Positions 53,653-61,383 of a DNA stretch of 64,000 bases are shown here, one piece after another. Location: positions 1,302,001-1,366,000 of the forward strand of contig OZ257155.1 of the NCBI GenBank assembly GCA_965279355.1, given 5' to 3'. The first letter of the stretch is position 1. Every line of letters starts with the position of its first letter. Below the pieces are notes generated by a model. The model saw only the letters and a program-made list of their open reading frames with translations. It had not been told where the DNA came from and made no database searches. The stretch comes from G965279355 sp965279355. GTDB lineage: Bacteria > Pseudomonadota > Alphaproteobacteria > CACIAM-22H2. A program made the translations under genes and the position numbers.

Positions 53653-54467
53653 ATTTCCATATGGCGGTCGACCGGCCGCCAGGCGCCGACCTTCTTGTCG
53701 ATCCGCACCACGACCGCGTTGATCACCAGGACCAGCGCCGTCGCCACGACGATGCCCGTGAAGGCGCCGGTCGTATCGAAGTTCTGACGCGAATATTCGA
53801 TCATGTAGCCGAGGCCCGCGTCGCCGACCAGGAATTCGCCGATGATCGCGGCACTGACGGCGCGCGGCAGCGCGATCTTCAGCGACGAGAAGAAAAACGG
53901 CAGCAGCGAATTCCAGATCACCTCGCGCGAAATCGTCGCCTCGCTGGCACCGACCACGCGCGCCATGTTGATCAGGCGCCGGTCCACGTTGCGGATGCCG
54001 GCAAACACCGCGATGAAGACCGGATAGAAGACCAGCAGGCCGATCAGCCAGAGCTTCGGCGCGTCGTTGATGCCGAAATAGAGGATGAACAGTGGGATCA
54101 GCGCATACTTCGGAATGCCGACCGACGCCATGATGTAGGGCTCGATCGCCGCCGTCAGGCGCGGGAAATAGCGCAGCACGAACGGCAGGACGATGCCGAA
54201 AAAACAGCCGATACCGAAGCCGATCGCGGACAGCCGCAGGGTCACGTACGTGTGCTTTACCAGCACGCCGGATTGCGTGTCGGTGATGATGCGCTGGATG
54301 ACCTTGAAGGGATCCGCGACATAGAGCGGCCCCGCCGTATCGGCGCCGATCTTCCATACCGCGAGCAGCAGCAGCGCCAGGACGATCCGGCCGACCGTCA
54401 CGCCCACCCGGCGCCAGTTGACGCGGGACGCTTCCGGCAGCTCGGCGGCAACGCCCGGCGCGGTCAC
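53649..54467 (-). CDS. NitT/TauT-family ABC transporter permease (second of two)
   Basis: 272 residues, about six membrane segments. The EAA loop reads INMARVVGASEATISREVIWNSLLPFFFSSLK. It is the third gene of a permease-ATPase-permease unit with overlaps at each junction. Compared with the permease at 55261-56088 it is clearly related (YIMASVGIPKYALIPLFILYFGI against FMVGGYGAPKLALAPLFILWFGI) but diverged. The importer may thus use a heterodimeric channel, unlike the single-permease norm. Confidence 0.9.
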   Translation of the reverse strand: MTAPGVAAELPEASRVNWRRVGVTVGRIVLALLLLAVWKIGADTAGPLYVADPFKVIQRIITDTQSGVLVKHTYVTLRLSAIGFGIGCFFGIVLPFVLRYFPRLTAAIEPYIMASVGIPKYALIPLFILYFGINDAPKLWLIGLLVFYPVFIAVFAGIRNVDRRLINMARVVGASEATISREVIWNSLLPFFFSSLKIALPRAVSAAIIGEFLVGDAGLGYMIEYSRQNFDTTGAFTGIVVATALVLVINAVVVRIDKKVGAWRPVDRHMEI

Positions 54468-55264
54468 TGGACCTCCGCGCGGATGCGCTGATAAAGAGCG
54501 CCGAAATCAGGATGGCTCAGAATGCCGCGGATATCGCGCGGCCTGGGAATGGTGATCAGATGCTCACCCCGGACGCGCGCCGGCGCACGGGACAGTACGA
54601 GGGTGCGATCGCCCAGCGCAATCGCCTCGGCGATATCGTGGGTCACGAACACGATGGTCTTCTTGCCGAGCGTCCATAGCCGCAGCAGGTCTTCCTGCAG
54701 CTGCGCGCGGGTCTGCGCGTCCAGCGCGCCGAACGGCTCATCCATCAGGATCACCGGCGGATCGTAGACCAAGGTGCGGATCAGCGAGGCGCGCTTGCGC
54801 ATACCGCCGGACAGCTCATGCGGATAGTGGTTCTCGAACCCGGCAAGGCCGACCGCGTTGATCAGCATCTGCGCGCGGTCCTTGCCCTCCGCATTCAGCT
54901 TGCCCTGAACCTCAAGCGGGAACTGCACGTTCTGCAGCGTGGTCCGCCACGGCAGAAGGTTGTCTTCCTGCGTGACATAGCCGATGCGGCAGGACAGGCC
55001 GGGGTTCAGCGACTTCGCATCGCCGACCGGCGCGTTCTCCGACTTGAAGCGCACCTCGCCGCCGCTGGCCGTGTCGATCTGCGCGATCATGTTGAGCAGC
55101 GTCGTCTTGCCCGAGCCGGACGGGCCGATGATGGTGAGGAACTCGCCATCGCTGACGGAGAAGCTGAGGTCCTGAATCACCCAGTTGGCATCGTGGCCGC
55201 CGCGCGCGGCAAAGCGCTTGCCGAGGCCGCGAATTTCGAGAAGCGGTTGCGCGTTCATGATCAA
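54464..55264 (-). CDS. NitT/TauT-family ABC transporter ATP-binding protein
   Basis: 266 residues. Walker A GPSGSGKTT near residue 47, Q-loop VTQEDNLLPW, signature LSGGMRKR, Walker B VILMDEPFGALDAQ and the switch VTHDIAEA. The ATG at 55264 overlaps the upstream permease stop (ATGA); an ATG two codons later is possible. It lies between two permease genes and powers the importer for which the two binding proteins at 56269 and 57367 are the natural partners. Confidence 0.92.
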   Translation of the reverse strand: MIMNAQPLLEIRGLGKRFAARGGHDANWVIQDLSFSVSDGEFLTIIGPSGSGKTTLLNMIAQIDTASGGEVRFKSENAPVGDAKSLNPGLSCRIGYVTQEDNLLPWRTTLQNVQFPLEVQGKLNAEGKDRAQMLINAVGLAGFENHYPHELSGGMRKRASLIRTLVYDPPVILMDEPFGALDAQTRAQLQEDLLRLWTLGKKTIVFVTHDIAEAIALGDRTLVLSRAPARVRGEHLITIPRPRDIRGILSHPDFGALYQRIRAEVQ

Positions 55265-56088
55265 TGCTCCGCCTGCAGCATGACGTCGGCGGGCGGACGC
55301 CAGCGCAACAGCCGCTTCTCAACCAGATTGACTGCCAGATTGGCGATGAAGACGATAACGCAGGTCATGGTCAGCGCCGTGAAGATGCCGGTGGTGTCGA
55401 AGTTCATGGCACCAAGCTGCACCAGATAACCGAGACCGCGATTGGCCGAGAGCAATTCGGCGATCACCGCGCCGCCGATCGAATACGGCATGGCGATGCG
55501 GAAACCGGTGAAAATATACGGAACCGCGCCGGGAAAGATGATGTGCCGCGCGACATGTTGCTCGGACGCGCCGACGACCTGTGCCATCTGCACCAGCTTG
55601 TTGTCGAGCGCGCGCACGCCGGACTGCGCGCTGAAATAGACAATGAAGAAGACGGTGATGGCCACCAGCGCGATCTTGGATTCAATGCCGATGCCGAACC
55701 ACAGGATGAACAGCGGCGCCAGGGCCAGCTTGGGCGCGCCGTAACCGCCGACCATGAACGGATCGAGGATCGCGGTGACGACCGGGAAGCGGCGCAGCAG
55801 GAACGGCAGCAACGCTGCCGGAATGCCGCCGATAATAAAACCGAGCAACGCCTCCAGCGCGGTATAGGAGGCATGCGTGAGCAGAAAACCGTTCATCACG
55901 CCGGCAAAGAAGCGGGTCGTCACGCCCCATGGCGATCCCACCCAGTAGACACCCAGGGTCATGCTCAGCGCCTGCCAGATGGCAATCAGCGCAACCAGCA
56001 CGGCAATTTGATCGGCCCGTGCGCGCAGTGCAGCGCCAAACCCACCTCCGGTGGGACCTGACGGCTGCGCGCTCCCGATTGTGGCCAT
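55261..56088 (-). CDS. NitT/TauT-family ABC transporter permease (first of two)
   Basis: 275 residues, about six membrane segments. The ATPase-contact loop reads VQMAQVVGASEQHVARHIIFPGAVPYIFTGFRIAMPYS. It is the first gene of the minus-strand permease-ATPase-permease unit. The divergent binding-protein gene begins 180 bases away, and a perfect inverted repeat lies between them. Both units are probably regulated together from that gap. Confidence 0.9.
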   Translation of the reverse strand: MATIGSAQPSGPTGGGFGAALRARADQIAVLVALIAIWQALSMTLGVYWVGSPWGVTTRFFAGVMNGFLLTHASYTALEALLGFIIGGIPAALLPFLLRRFPVVTAILDPFMVGGYGAPKLALAPLFILWFGIGIESKIALVAITVFFIVYFSAQSGVRALDNKLVQMAQVVGASEQHVARHIIFPGAVPYIFTGFRIAMPYSIGGAVIAELLSANRGLGYLVQLGAMNFDTTGIFTALTMTCVIVFIANLAVNLVEKRLLRWRPPADVMLQAEH

Positions 56089-56157
56089 TTCGCTTCCCTA
56101 TAAAACGCCGTGATTTCTGTGCATGACACGGTGCCCCGTGGTCTAGCACAGCCCTCC

Positions 56158-56180
56158 GACAAGGGCATCCAACCCTTGTC
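56158..56180. promoter_or_regulatory. Perfect inverted repeat in the divergent ABC importer promoter region
   Basis: GACAAGGG-CATCCAA-CCCTTGTC is an eight-base inverted repeat with a seven-base spacer. It lies between the divergent permease (start 56088) and binding-protein (start 56269) genes. It is well placed for an operator controlling both; a transcript hairpin is the alternative. No regulator gene is nearby. Confidence 0.5.
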
Positions 56181-56268
56181 CCACAGCCGCTATCGGTTGT
56201 GGTGCGGCGGCCTTCCTGTTAGAGCAATTCAACCTTATTATCAGCACAACATAAAACGGGAGGATCGG

Positions 56269-57285
56269 ATGTTCAAATGGTCACACGCGGCCTGCATGGC
56301 CGCTCTCGGCGCTGCTGTTGCTTTCGCCCCCATCAAGGCCAATGCCCAGGCGCCCATCGATGTCATCATCGCCCTGCCCTCGCCGACCCTTACCTTTGCG
56401 GCGGCCTTCCTCGCCGAAGACGCGGGCCTGTACAAGCAGGCCGGCCTCAACGCGCAGCATCGCCAGCTTGTCGGCGTCGCGGCGGTCAACGCGGTGATCG
56501 CCGGCAGCGCCGACTTCACCATCGGCACTGGTCCTGTCTTCCTGCGTGCCGTGGCAGCCGGCCAGAAGCTGATCGCCATCGCCAACCTCATCGACCGTCC
56601 GCTGGTCGAGATGGTGCTGCGCAAGGATGTCTATGACTCGCTGAAGATCACGCCGAACATGTCGCTGGAGGAGCGCGCAAAGCTCCTCAAGGGCAAGACG
56701 ATCGCCATCCAGGGCGTCGGCAGCATCATCCACGCATGGGAGCGGCTGGTCGCTGTTCGTGGCGGCCTCGACCCCGAAAACGACGTACGCATCGCGCCGA
56801 TGGATCCGCCCGCGATGATCGCGGCTATGGAGAGCAGGGCCATCGACGGCTTCACGACCTCGCTCCCGGTCACGACACAGGGCGTCCTGAAGGCCAGCGG
56901 CGTCATGTTCGCCAGCGCCGCGGAAGGTCACGCACCGGATCTGATCCCGTTCGCTTACGGCCTGGTGCAGACCAAGGCGCAGACCTGCCAGGAAAACCGA
57001 GAGAAGTGCGTTCGTGTCGCGCGCGCCTACATGGCCGCCAACAAGATGATCGCCGAGAAGCCGGCCGAGGCGCTTGAGATCATCCGCAAGCGCTTTGCCA
57101 CAATCGACCCCGAGGTCCTGAAGACCGCCTGGGCCGCCGTCGCGAAATCGCACGCGAAAGATATCCGCGTGACCGAAGCCGGCCTCGCCAACTCGGAGAA
57201 GGTGAACATCGAAGCGAAGCTGATGGATGCGAAAGACAAGCTTCCAAGCTACGCCGGTGTCTACACCGACGAGTTTGTCCGCTAA
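56269..57285 (+). CDS. NitT/TauT-family substrate-binding protein (paralogue 1)
   Basis: 338 residues from ATG 56269, with GGGAGG at 56258-56263. Signal peptide to about residue 27 (IKANAQAP). The mature protein opens IDVIIALPSPTLTFAAAFLAEDAGLYKQAGL, then GVAAVNAVIAGSADFTIGTGP and KGKTIAIQGVGSIIHAWERL. A QTCQENREKCVR segment supplies two cysteines. The next gene is a close paralogue sharing these cysteines. Divergent from the importer membrane genes, it is their likely partner; ligand probably an aromatic acid, by context. Confidence 0.9.
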   Translation: MFKWSHAACMAALGAAVAFAPIKANAQAPIDVIIALPSPTLTFAAAFLAEDAGLYKQAGLNAQHRQLVGVAAVNAVIAGSADFTIGTGPVFLRAVAAGQKLIAIANLIDRPLVEMVLRKDVYDSLKITPNMSLEERAKLLKGKTIAIQGVGSIIHAWERLVAVRGGLDPENDVRIAPMDPPAMIAAMESRAIDGFTTSLPVTTQGVLKASGVMFASAAEGHAPDLIPFAYGLVQTKAQTCQENREKCVRVARAYMAANKMIAEKPAEALEIIRKRFATIDPEVLKTAWAAVAKSHAKDIRVTEAGLANSEKVNIEAKLMDAKDKLPSYAGVYTDEFVR

Positions 57286-57300
57286 TAATCGATAAAGCCA

Positions 57301-57342
57301 CCCGGACGGCGGCGCCCCATTTGGAGCGTCCGCCAGTCCGGG
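57301..57342 (+). other. Long intergenic hairpin between two paralogous binding-protein genes
   Basis: CCCGGAC, GGCGG and CGC (57301-57315) pair with GCG, CCGCC and GTCCGGG (57326-57342) around a ten-base loop, giving 15 pairs with two single-base bulges. No T-run follows. It could stabilise upstream mRNA or reduce read-through. Confidence 0.6.
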
Positions 57343-57366
57343 ATGAGCGCCTACAGGGAGGCAACG

Positions 57367-58377
57367 ATGTCGACTTGGTCCAAACTGGCGGCGGCCCTTG
57401 GGCTGTCGTTCGCCGTTACGTTCAGCGCAACCAAATCCGAGGCGCAGGAGATCCCTGTCATCCTCGCTCTGCCCGCGCTGACGCTCTACTCCAGCGCCGT
57501 CTTCGTTGCCGAGGACGCCGGCTTCTTCAAAAAAGAGGGGCTCAACGTCAACATCCGCAACCTGCTGGGTGTGGCGTCGACCAATGCGGTGATTGCTGGC
57601 GCCGCCGATTTCACGGTTGGTTCCGGTCCGGTCTTCCTGCGCGCTGCGGCACAGGGCCAGCGCCTGCTCGCCATCGCCAATCTCCTCGATAAGCTGATGC
57701 TCGAGGTCGTGATCCGCAAGGACATCGCCGACGCCGCCGGATTCAAGGACGGCATGACGGTCGCCGAAAAAGCGAAGGCCCTTAAGGGCAAGACGATTGC
57801 GGTGCAGGGTATCGCCAGCATCGTCCACGCCTGGGAGCGCCTCGTTGTCGCGCGCGGCGGGCTCGATGTGGAGAAGGATGTGCGCGTCACCTCCATGGAG
57901 CCGACCGCAATGCTGGCGGCGATGGAGAGTCGCGCGATCGACGGCTACACCACGTCCATGCCGTTCACGACCCAGGCTGTGCTCAAGGGTTCCGGCGTCG
58001 TGCTGGCCAGTGCCGTCACCGACGCGCCCGACCTGATCCCGTTTGCCTACGCGCTGCTGCAGACGCGGCCGCAGGTCTGTCAGGAAAACCGGGAGAAATG
58101 CGTCCGCATGACGCGCGCCCTGGCCGCCGCCGCCACCATGATTCAGGAGAAGCCGGCAGAGGTTCTTGAGATGCTGCGCAAGCGCTTCCCGCAGATGGAG
58201 GCGCCGCTGCTCAACGCTGCGTGGCAGACGGTCCAGAAAGCGCACGCCAAGGATATCCGCGTGACGCTGGCCGGGCTGGAGAACTCCGAGAAGGTTAGCA
58301 TCGAGACGGGCCTGCTCGATCCCAAGGACAAGCTGAAATCCTACGACGGCCTGTTCACCGACGAATACCTGCGCTGA
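57367..58377 (+). CDS. NitT/TauT-family substrate-binding protein (paralogue 2)
   Basis: 336 residues from ATG 57367, with AGGGAGG at 57355-57361. Signal peptide to about residue 27 (TKSEAQEI). It parallels the preceding gene along its length: ALPALTLYSSAVFVAEDAGFFKKEGL, KGKTIAVQGIASIVHAWERL, MESRAIDGYTTSMPFTTQ and the cysteine segment QVCQENREKCVR. The pair arose by tandem duplication and probably serves the same permeases with different ligand ranges. Confidence 0.9.
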   Translation: MSTWSKLAAALGLSFAVTFSATKSEAQEIPVILALPALTLYSSAVFVAEDAGFFKKEGLNVNIRNLLGVASTNAVIAGAADFTVGSGPVFLRAAAQGQRLLAIANLLDKLMLEVVIRKDIADAAGFKDGMTVAEKAKALKGKTIAVQGIASIVHAWERLVVARGGLDVEKDVRVTSMEPTAMLAAMESRAIDGYTTSMPFTTQAVLKGSGVVLASAVTDAPDLIPFAYALLQTRPQVCQENREKCVRMTRALAAAATMIQEKPAEVLEMLRKRFPQMEAPLLNAAWQTVQKAHAKDIRVTLAGLENSEKVSIETGLLDPKDKLKSYDGLFTDEYLR

Positions 58378-58382
58378 GTGAG

Positions 58383-59009
58383 TTAGCTAAGCGCCACGTC
58401 GAAACCGCGCTTGGTCGCCGGGCGGGCCATCATGGTCTCGTACCAGCGCTTTACGTTGGGATAGTCGGCCAGATTGACCTGGTGGCGCTCATGGCGCCAG
58501 GCCCAGCCGAGGATCGCAAAATCCGCGATGGAGAGATCACCGCCGAAGAACTCCACCTCGGCCAGCCGTTTGTTGGCGACGTCGTACAAGCGGCGGGTTT
58601 CCTTGCTGTAGCGCTCCAGCCCGTATTTACGGTCGGCCTCGTCCTTCACCATCAGGAAGTGATGGACCTGCCCCGGCATCGGGCCGAAGCCGCCCATCTG
58701 CCACATCAGCCATTCGAGGACCGGCACCTGCTGGCGCAGATCCTTGGGATAGAATTTGCCGTATTTCTGACCGAGATAGATCAGGATCGCGCCGGATTCG
58801 AAGACGCTGATCGGCTTGCCGCCCGGACCATCCGGATCGACGATGGCAGGGATACGATTGTTCGGGCTGATCTTCAGGAAATCGGGGCGGAACTGCTGGT
58901 CCTTGGTGATGTCGATGACGACCACCTTGTAGGGCAATTCCATTTCCTCGAGAGCAACGCTGATCTTACGTCCGTTCGGCGTGTTGAACGCCCAGAGCTC
59001 GATAGTCAT
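58383..59009 (-). CDS. YfcG/YghU-like glutathione S-transferase (Nu class)
   Basis: 208 residues from ATG 59009; a frame from 59054 adds an unlikely tail. The opening IELWAFNTPNGRKISVALEE has the TPNG-K motif of Nu-class enzymes. FLKISPNNRIPAIVDPDGP, VFESGAILIYLGQKYGKF and WQMGGFGPMPGQVHHF follow and closely match E. coli YfcG. Such proteins lack the usual catalytic Cys/Ser and have glutathione-dependent disulfide-bond reductase activity. It is convergent with the binding protein and follows the Rieske gene in the same direction. Confidence 0.88.
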   Translation of the reverse strand: MTIELWAFNTPNGRKISVALEEMELPYKVVVIDITKDQQFRPDFLKISPNNRIPAIVDPDGPGGKPISVFESGAILIYLGQKYGKFYPKDLRQQVPVLEWLMWQMGGFGPMPGQVHHFLMVKDEADRKYGLERYSKETRRLYDVANKRLAEVEFFGGDLSIADFAILGWAWRHERHQVNLADYPNVKRWYETMMARPATKRGFDVALS

Positions 59010-59095
59010 ACGCGTGTTAACCCCTTCGCGACGAATTGTCGGCGCACCATACAAGGTCCGCCCGTCGTCGCAAGCATCCGTCGCGGATCTTTGGC

Positions 59096-60415
59096 CTAAT
59101 CCGCCGCCTGCAGTCCGCCTGTGGGGTTTGTGGCCGCGCCCAGATTCTGCGCGTACGCGTCCTTCCAGTTCATGCCGTCGGGCGCGATGAAATCGCCGCC
59201 GCGGGCACCCAGGCAGATTTGCGGATTGTCCACACCGGGCGGCACCATGCCGCTCTCCTCCATGGCGCGGATGGCCTCCACGAGCCGGCGGCGGGTCGCG
59301 ACCACCATGCGGTCGCTCGCCGCCAGATGCTCGAAACTGTAGTCGGTGATTGGCCCCATGCTCTCAGTGATCGCCTGATCCTGGAGGTGAATGCCGGTGA
59401 TGCCGCTGTAGATCGAACTCCGCTGCGCATCGCGGTCGATCATGTAGTCGTTCTGCATGTTCTCCTTCAGACGCCACCGCCCGAACCAGTCCGTGGTGTT
59501 GGGCAGGTGATGCATCTCGAAATCCGCCCCCGGCACGGCGGAGCCATCCTTGCGCGTGCGCGGACGCGACGTGCTTTTGGTCCAAGAGAGGTGGACGAAC
59601 ATCGTATGCGTATCGTCCATCGGCACCCATGCGCGCGTGACGACATGCGTCGCGAAATCGCCTTCCGGCGGGATCGTCCAGAACGGAAACAGGAAATGCG
59701 AGATGCGCCAGTAGGTCTGGCCGGGATCGAGCGCCGGCCGATAAGCGCCGTACATCGTGCCCCACGGCGTTTCCGCGACCTGATACTCCGGCGTCGGGTT
59801 CTGCAGCGTGATGCGCCAGGAACTCTCGGGATGCATTTCCTCGGCCTTCGTGCCGCCGAAATGCAGGAAACTGATATGCGAGGTGTCGATGTCGCCTTCG
59901 GCGGCCTGCAGCCAGTTGCACTCGCGCATCGCGAATGCGATCCGCATCTCGCCTTCCGGCATAAGCGACGCTTCGAATTGCGGCAGCGGCGGCGCCTGGT
60001 CGCGCTTGCCCATATAGACCCAGATCAGGCCGTTGCGCTCGGCGGTCTTGTACGCCTTGGCATGAACGCGATCCTTGAACTGCTGATGCCGCGGCAGGTT
60101 CGGCTGATCCAGGCATTTGCCGTCGACATCGAATTTCCAGCCGTGGTAGGCGCAGCGGATCCCGTCCTCGCCATTGCGTCCGAAGAAGAACGAGGCGCAG
60201 CGATGGGGGCAGCGGTGATCCATGATGCCGACCCGGCCGGCGCTGTCGCGGAAAGCAATCAGCTTCTCGCCCAGCAGCATCAGGCGCATGGGGTTGCCAT
60301 CCGCGGTTAGTTCCGAGGATTTCGCGGCCGGGATCCAGTATTCCCGCATCAACTCGCCCATCGGCGTGCCGGGGCCGACGCGCGTCAGCAATTCGCCATC
60401 CTGCGCTGTGGTCAC
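59096..60415 (-). CDS. Rieske aromatic ring-hydroxylating oxygenase, phthalate 4,5-dioxygenase type
   Basis: 439 residues. Rieske ligands C69, H71 (CPHRC), C88 and H91 (CAYHGW). Mononuclear site EGDIDTSHISFLHFG with D177, H180 and H185. It is related to the oxygenase at 3140 and has the same single-subunit form, with the family tail NDYMIDRDAQRS...HLQDQAITESMGPI. No reductase adjoins. Together with the VOC and fumarylacetoacetase-type genes on the opposite strand it could feed an extradiol cleavage pathway; hydroxylation versus demethylation cannot be decided. Confidence 0.9.
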   Translation of the reverse strand: MTTAQDGELLTRVGPGTPMGELMREYWIPAAKSSELTADGNPMRLMLLGEKLIAFRDSAGRVGIMDHRCPHRCASFFFGRNGEDGIRCAYHGWKFDVDGKCLDQPNLPRHQQFKDRVHAKAYKTAERNGLIWVYMGKRDQAPPLPQFEASLMPEGEMRIAFAMRECNWLQAAEGDIDTSHISFLHFGGTKAEEMHPESSWRITLQNPTPEYQVAETPWGTMYGAYRPALDPGQTYWRISHFLFPFWTIPPEGDFATHVVTRAWVPMDDTHTMFVHLSWTKSTSRPRTRKDGSAVPGADFEMHHLPNTTDWFGRWRLKENMQNDYMIDRDAQRSSIYSGITGIHLQDQAITESMGPITDYSFEHLAASDRMVVATRRRLVEAIRAMEESGMVPPGVDNPQICLGARGGDFIAPDGMNWKDAYAQNLGAATNPTGGLQAAD

Positions 60416-60487
60416 TGCGTTACTCCCGTAAGTGGCGGCCCGTCATTATTGGCGCGAACCGACGGCCGCGCAACTGGGCGCCCCGCC

Positions 60488-61237
60488 TTAGCGGGTCAAC
60501 ACCCAGTCGGTCTTGCCGCCGGGATTCTTCTGCCACGTGTGATAGCGCGGCATGGGGTCGCGCTCGTACCACTGCAGCAGGCGCTTATTCGCCCCATTGG
60601 GCGAGAAGCCGGTGACATAAGGTGGCGCCAGATTGGGGGTGATCGGATTGTAGCCGAACTCGATCAGCATCTTCCAGATCAGCGCCTCGGACGGCACGCC
60701 AACGACCGTCCTGCCGGGGAAATTGTATTTGATACCGGACGCATTCTCGGGACTGCCCGCCGCCTCGATGATGTACTCGAGGACCGGCTCGGAGCGGAAC
60801 GACACGCTGGTGTCGATGTAGATCGACTTCGGCTCCATGGCCGCCACATCCCACAGGAAGCTCACCGGGTCGACGAAGTGATAAAGAATGCCCATGCACA
60901 GGACGATGTCGAAATCCTCTTGGGCGAGCGATTTCACCGCATCGCGGACATCGGCCTTGATCTGGGTGATCTGGCTCTCCTTGGCGCCCAGCGCCAAGAC
61001 GTTGTCCTTCGCCTTCTGCAACGTCTCGGCGTGATAATCGACCTGCGTCACATGGGCGGCGCCGAACGCCAGCGCCACATGCGACCAGAAGCCGACGTTG
61101 CAGGCGAGATCGAGCACTCTCGCACCCGCGAAGCGGTCGCGCTGCGGCACCAGCCCAGCATCGTAGACGTGTTTCATGCGCCGGGGACTGGCGAACATCA
61201 GTTTACCGGTGAAGTAGTCGAGATTGGGTTCGCTCAC
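60488..61237 (-). CDS. Class I SAM-dependent methyltransferase (DUF1698/CmoB-like)
   Basis: 249 residues. SAM motif I reads ARVLDLACNVGFWS, the acidic end of strand 2 is VTQVDYHAETL, and motif IV is DIVLCMGILYHFVDPVSFLW. The LYHF pattern and overall length resemble DUF1698 and tRNA-cmo5U-type methyltransferases. The start PNLDYFTGKLMFASPRRM is a small N-terminal cap. It lies 72 bases before a Rieske oxygenase gene in the same direction, so a small-molecule acceptor is also possible. Confidence 0.82.
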   Translation of the reverse strand: MSEPNLDYFTGKLMFASPRRMKHVYDAGLVPQRDRFAGARVLDLACNVGFWSHVALAFGAAHVTQVDYHAETLQKAKDNVLALGAKESQITQIKADVRDAVKSLAQEDFDIVLCMGILYHFVDPVSFLWDVAAMEPKSIYIDTSVSFRSEPVLEYIIEAAGSPENASGIKYNFPGRTVVGVPSEALIWKMLIEFGYNPITPNLAPPYVTGFSPNGANKRLLQWYERDPMPRYHTWQKNPGGKTDWVLTR

Positions 61238-61383
61238 GCAGGGGACTCCTAAATGGAATGCCGGCTATAAGCCGCTGGCGCCAATGCGGCGTCAACAGGG
61301 CGCGGCGCGCCGATTGATGCGACCGCGCGGAGGGGTTAGGTTGGCCGTCCAGAAGCGCCCGCTGGGCGCACAGGGAGGACGGC

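Noticed and set aside
56281..58245. 654-codon minus-strand frame opposite the two binding-protein genes
   Set aside because: It spans two well-supported plus-strand genes and their intergenic hairpin; its sequence is arginine/histidine-rich without recognisable domains.
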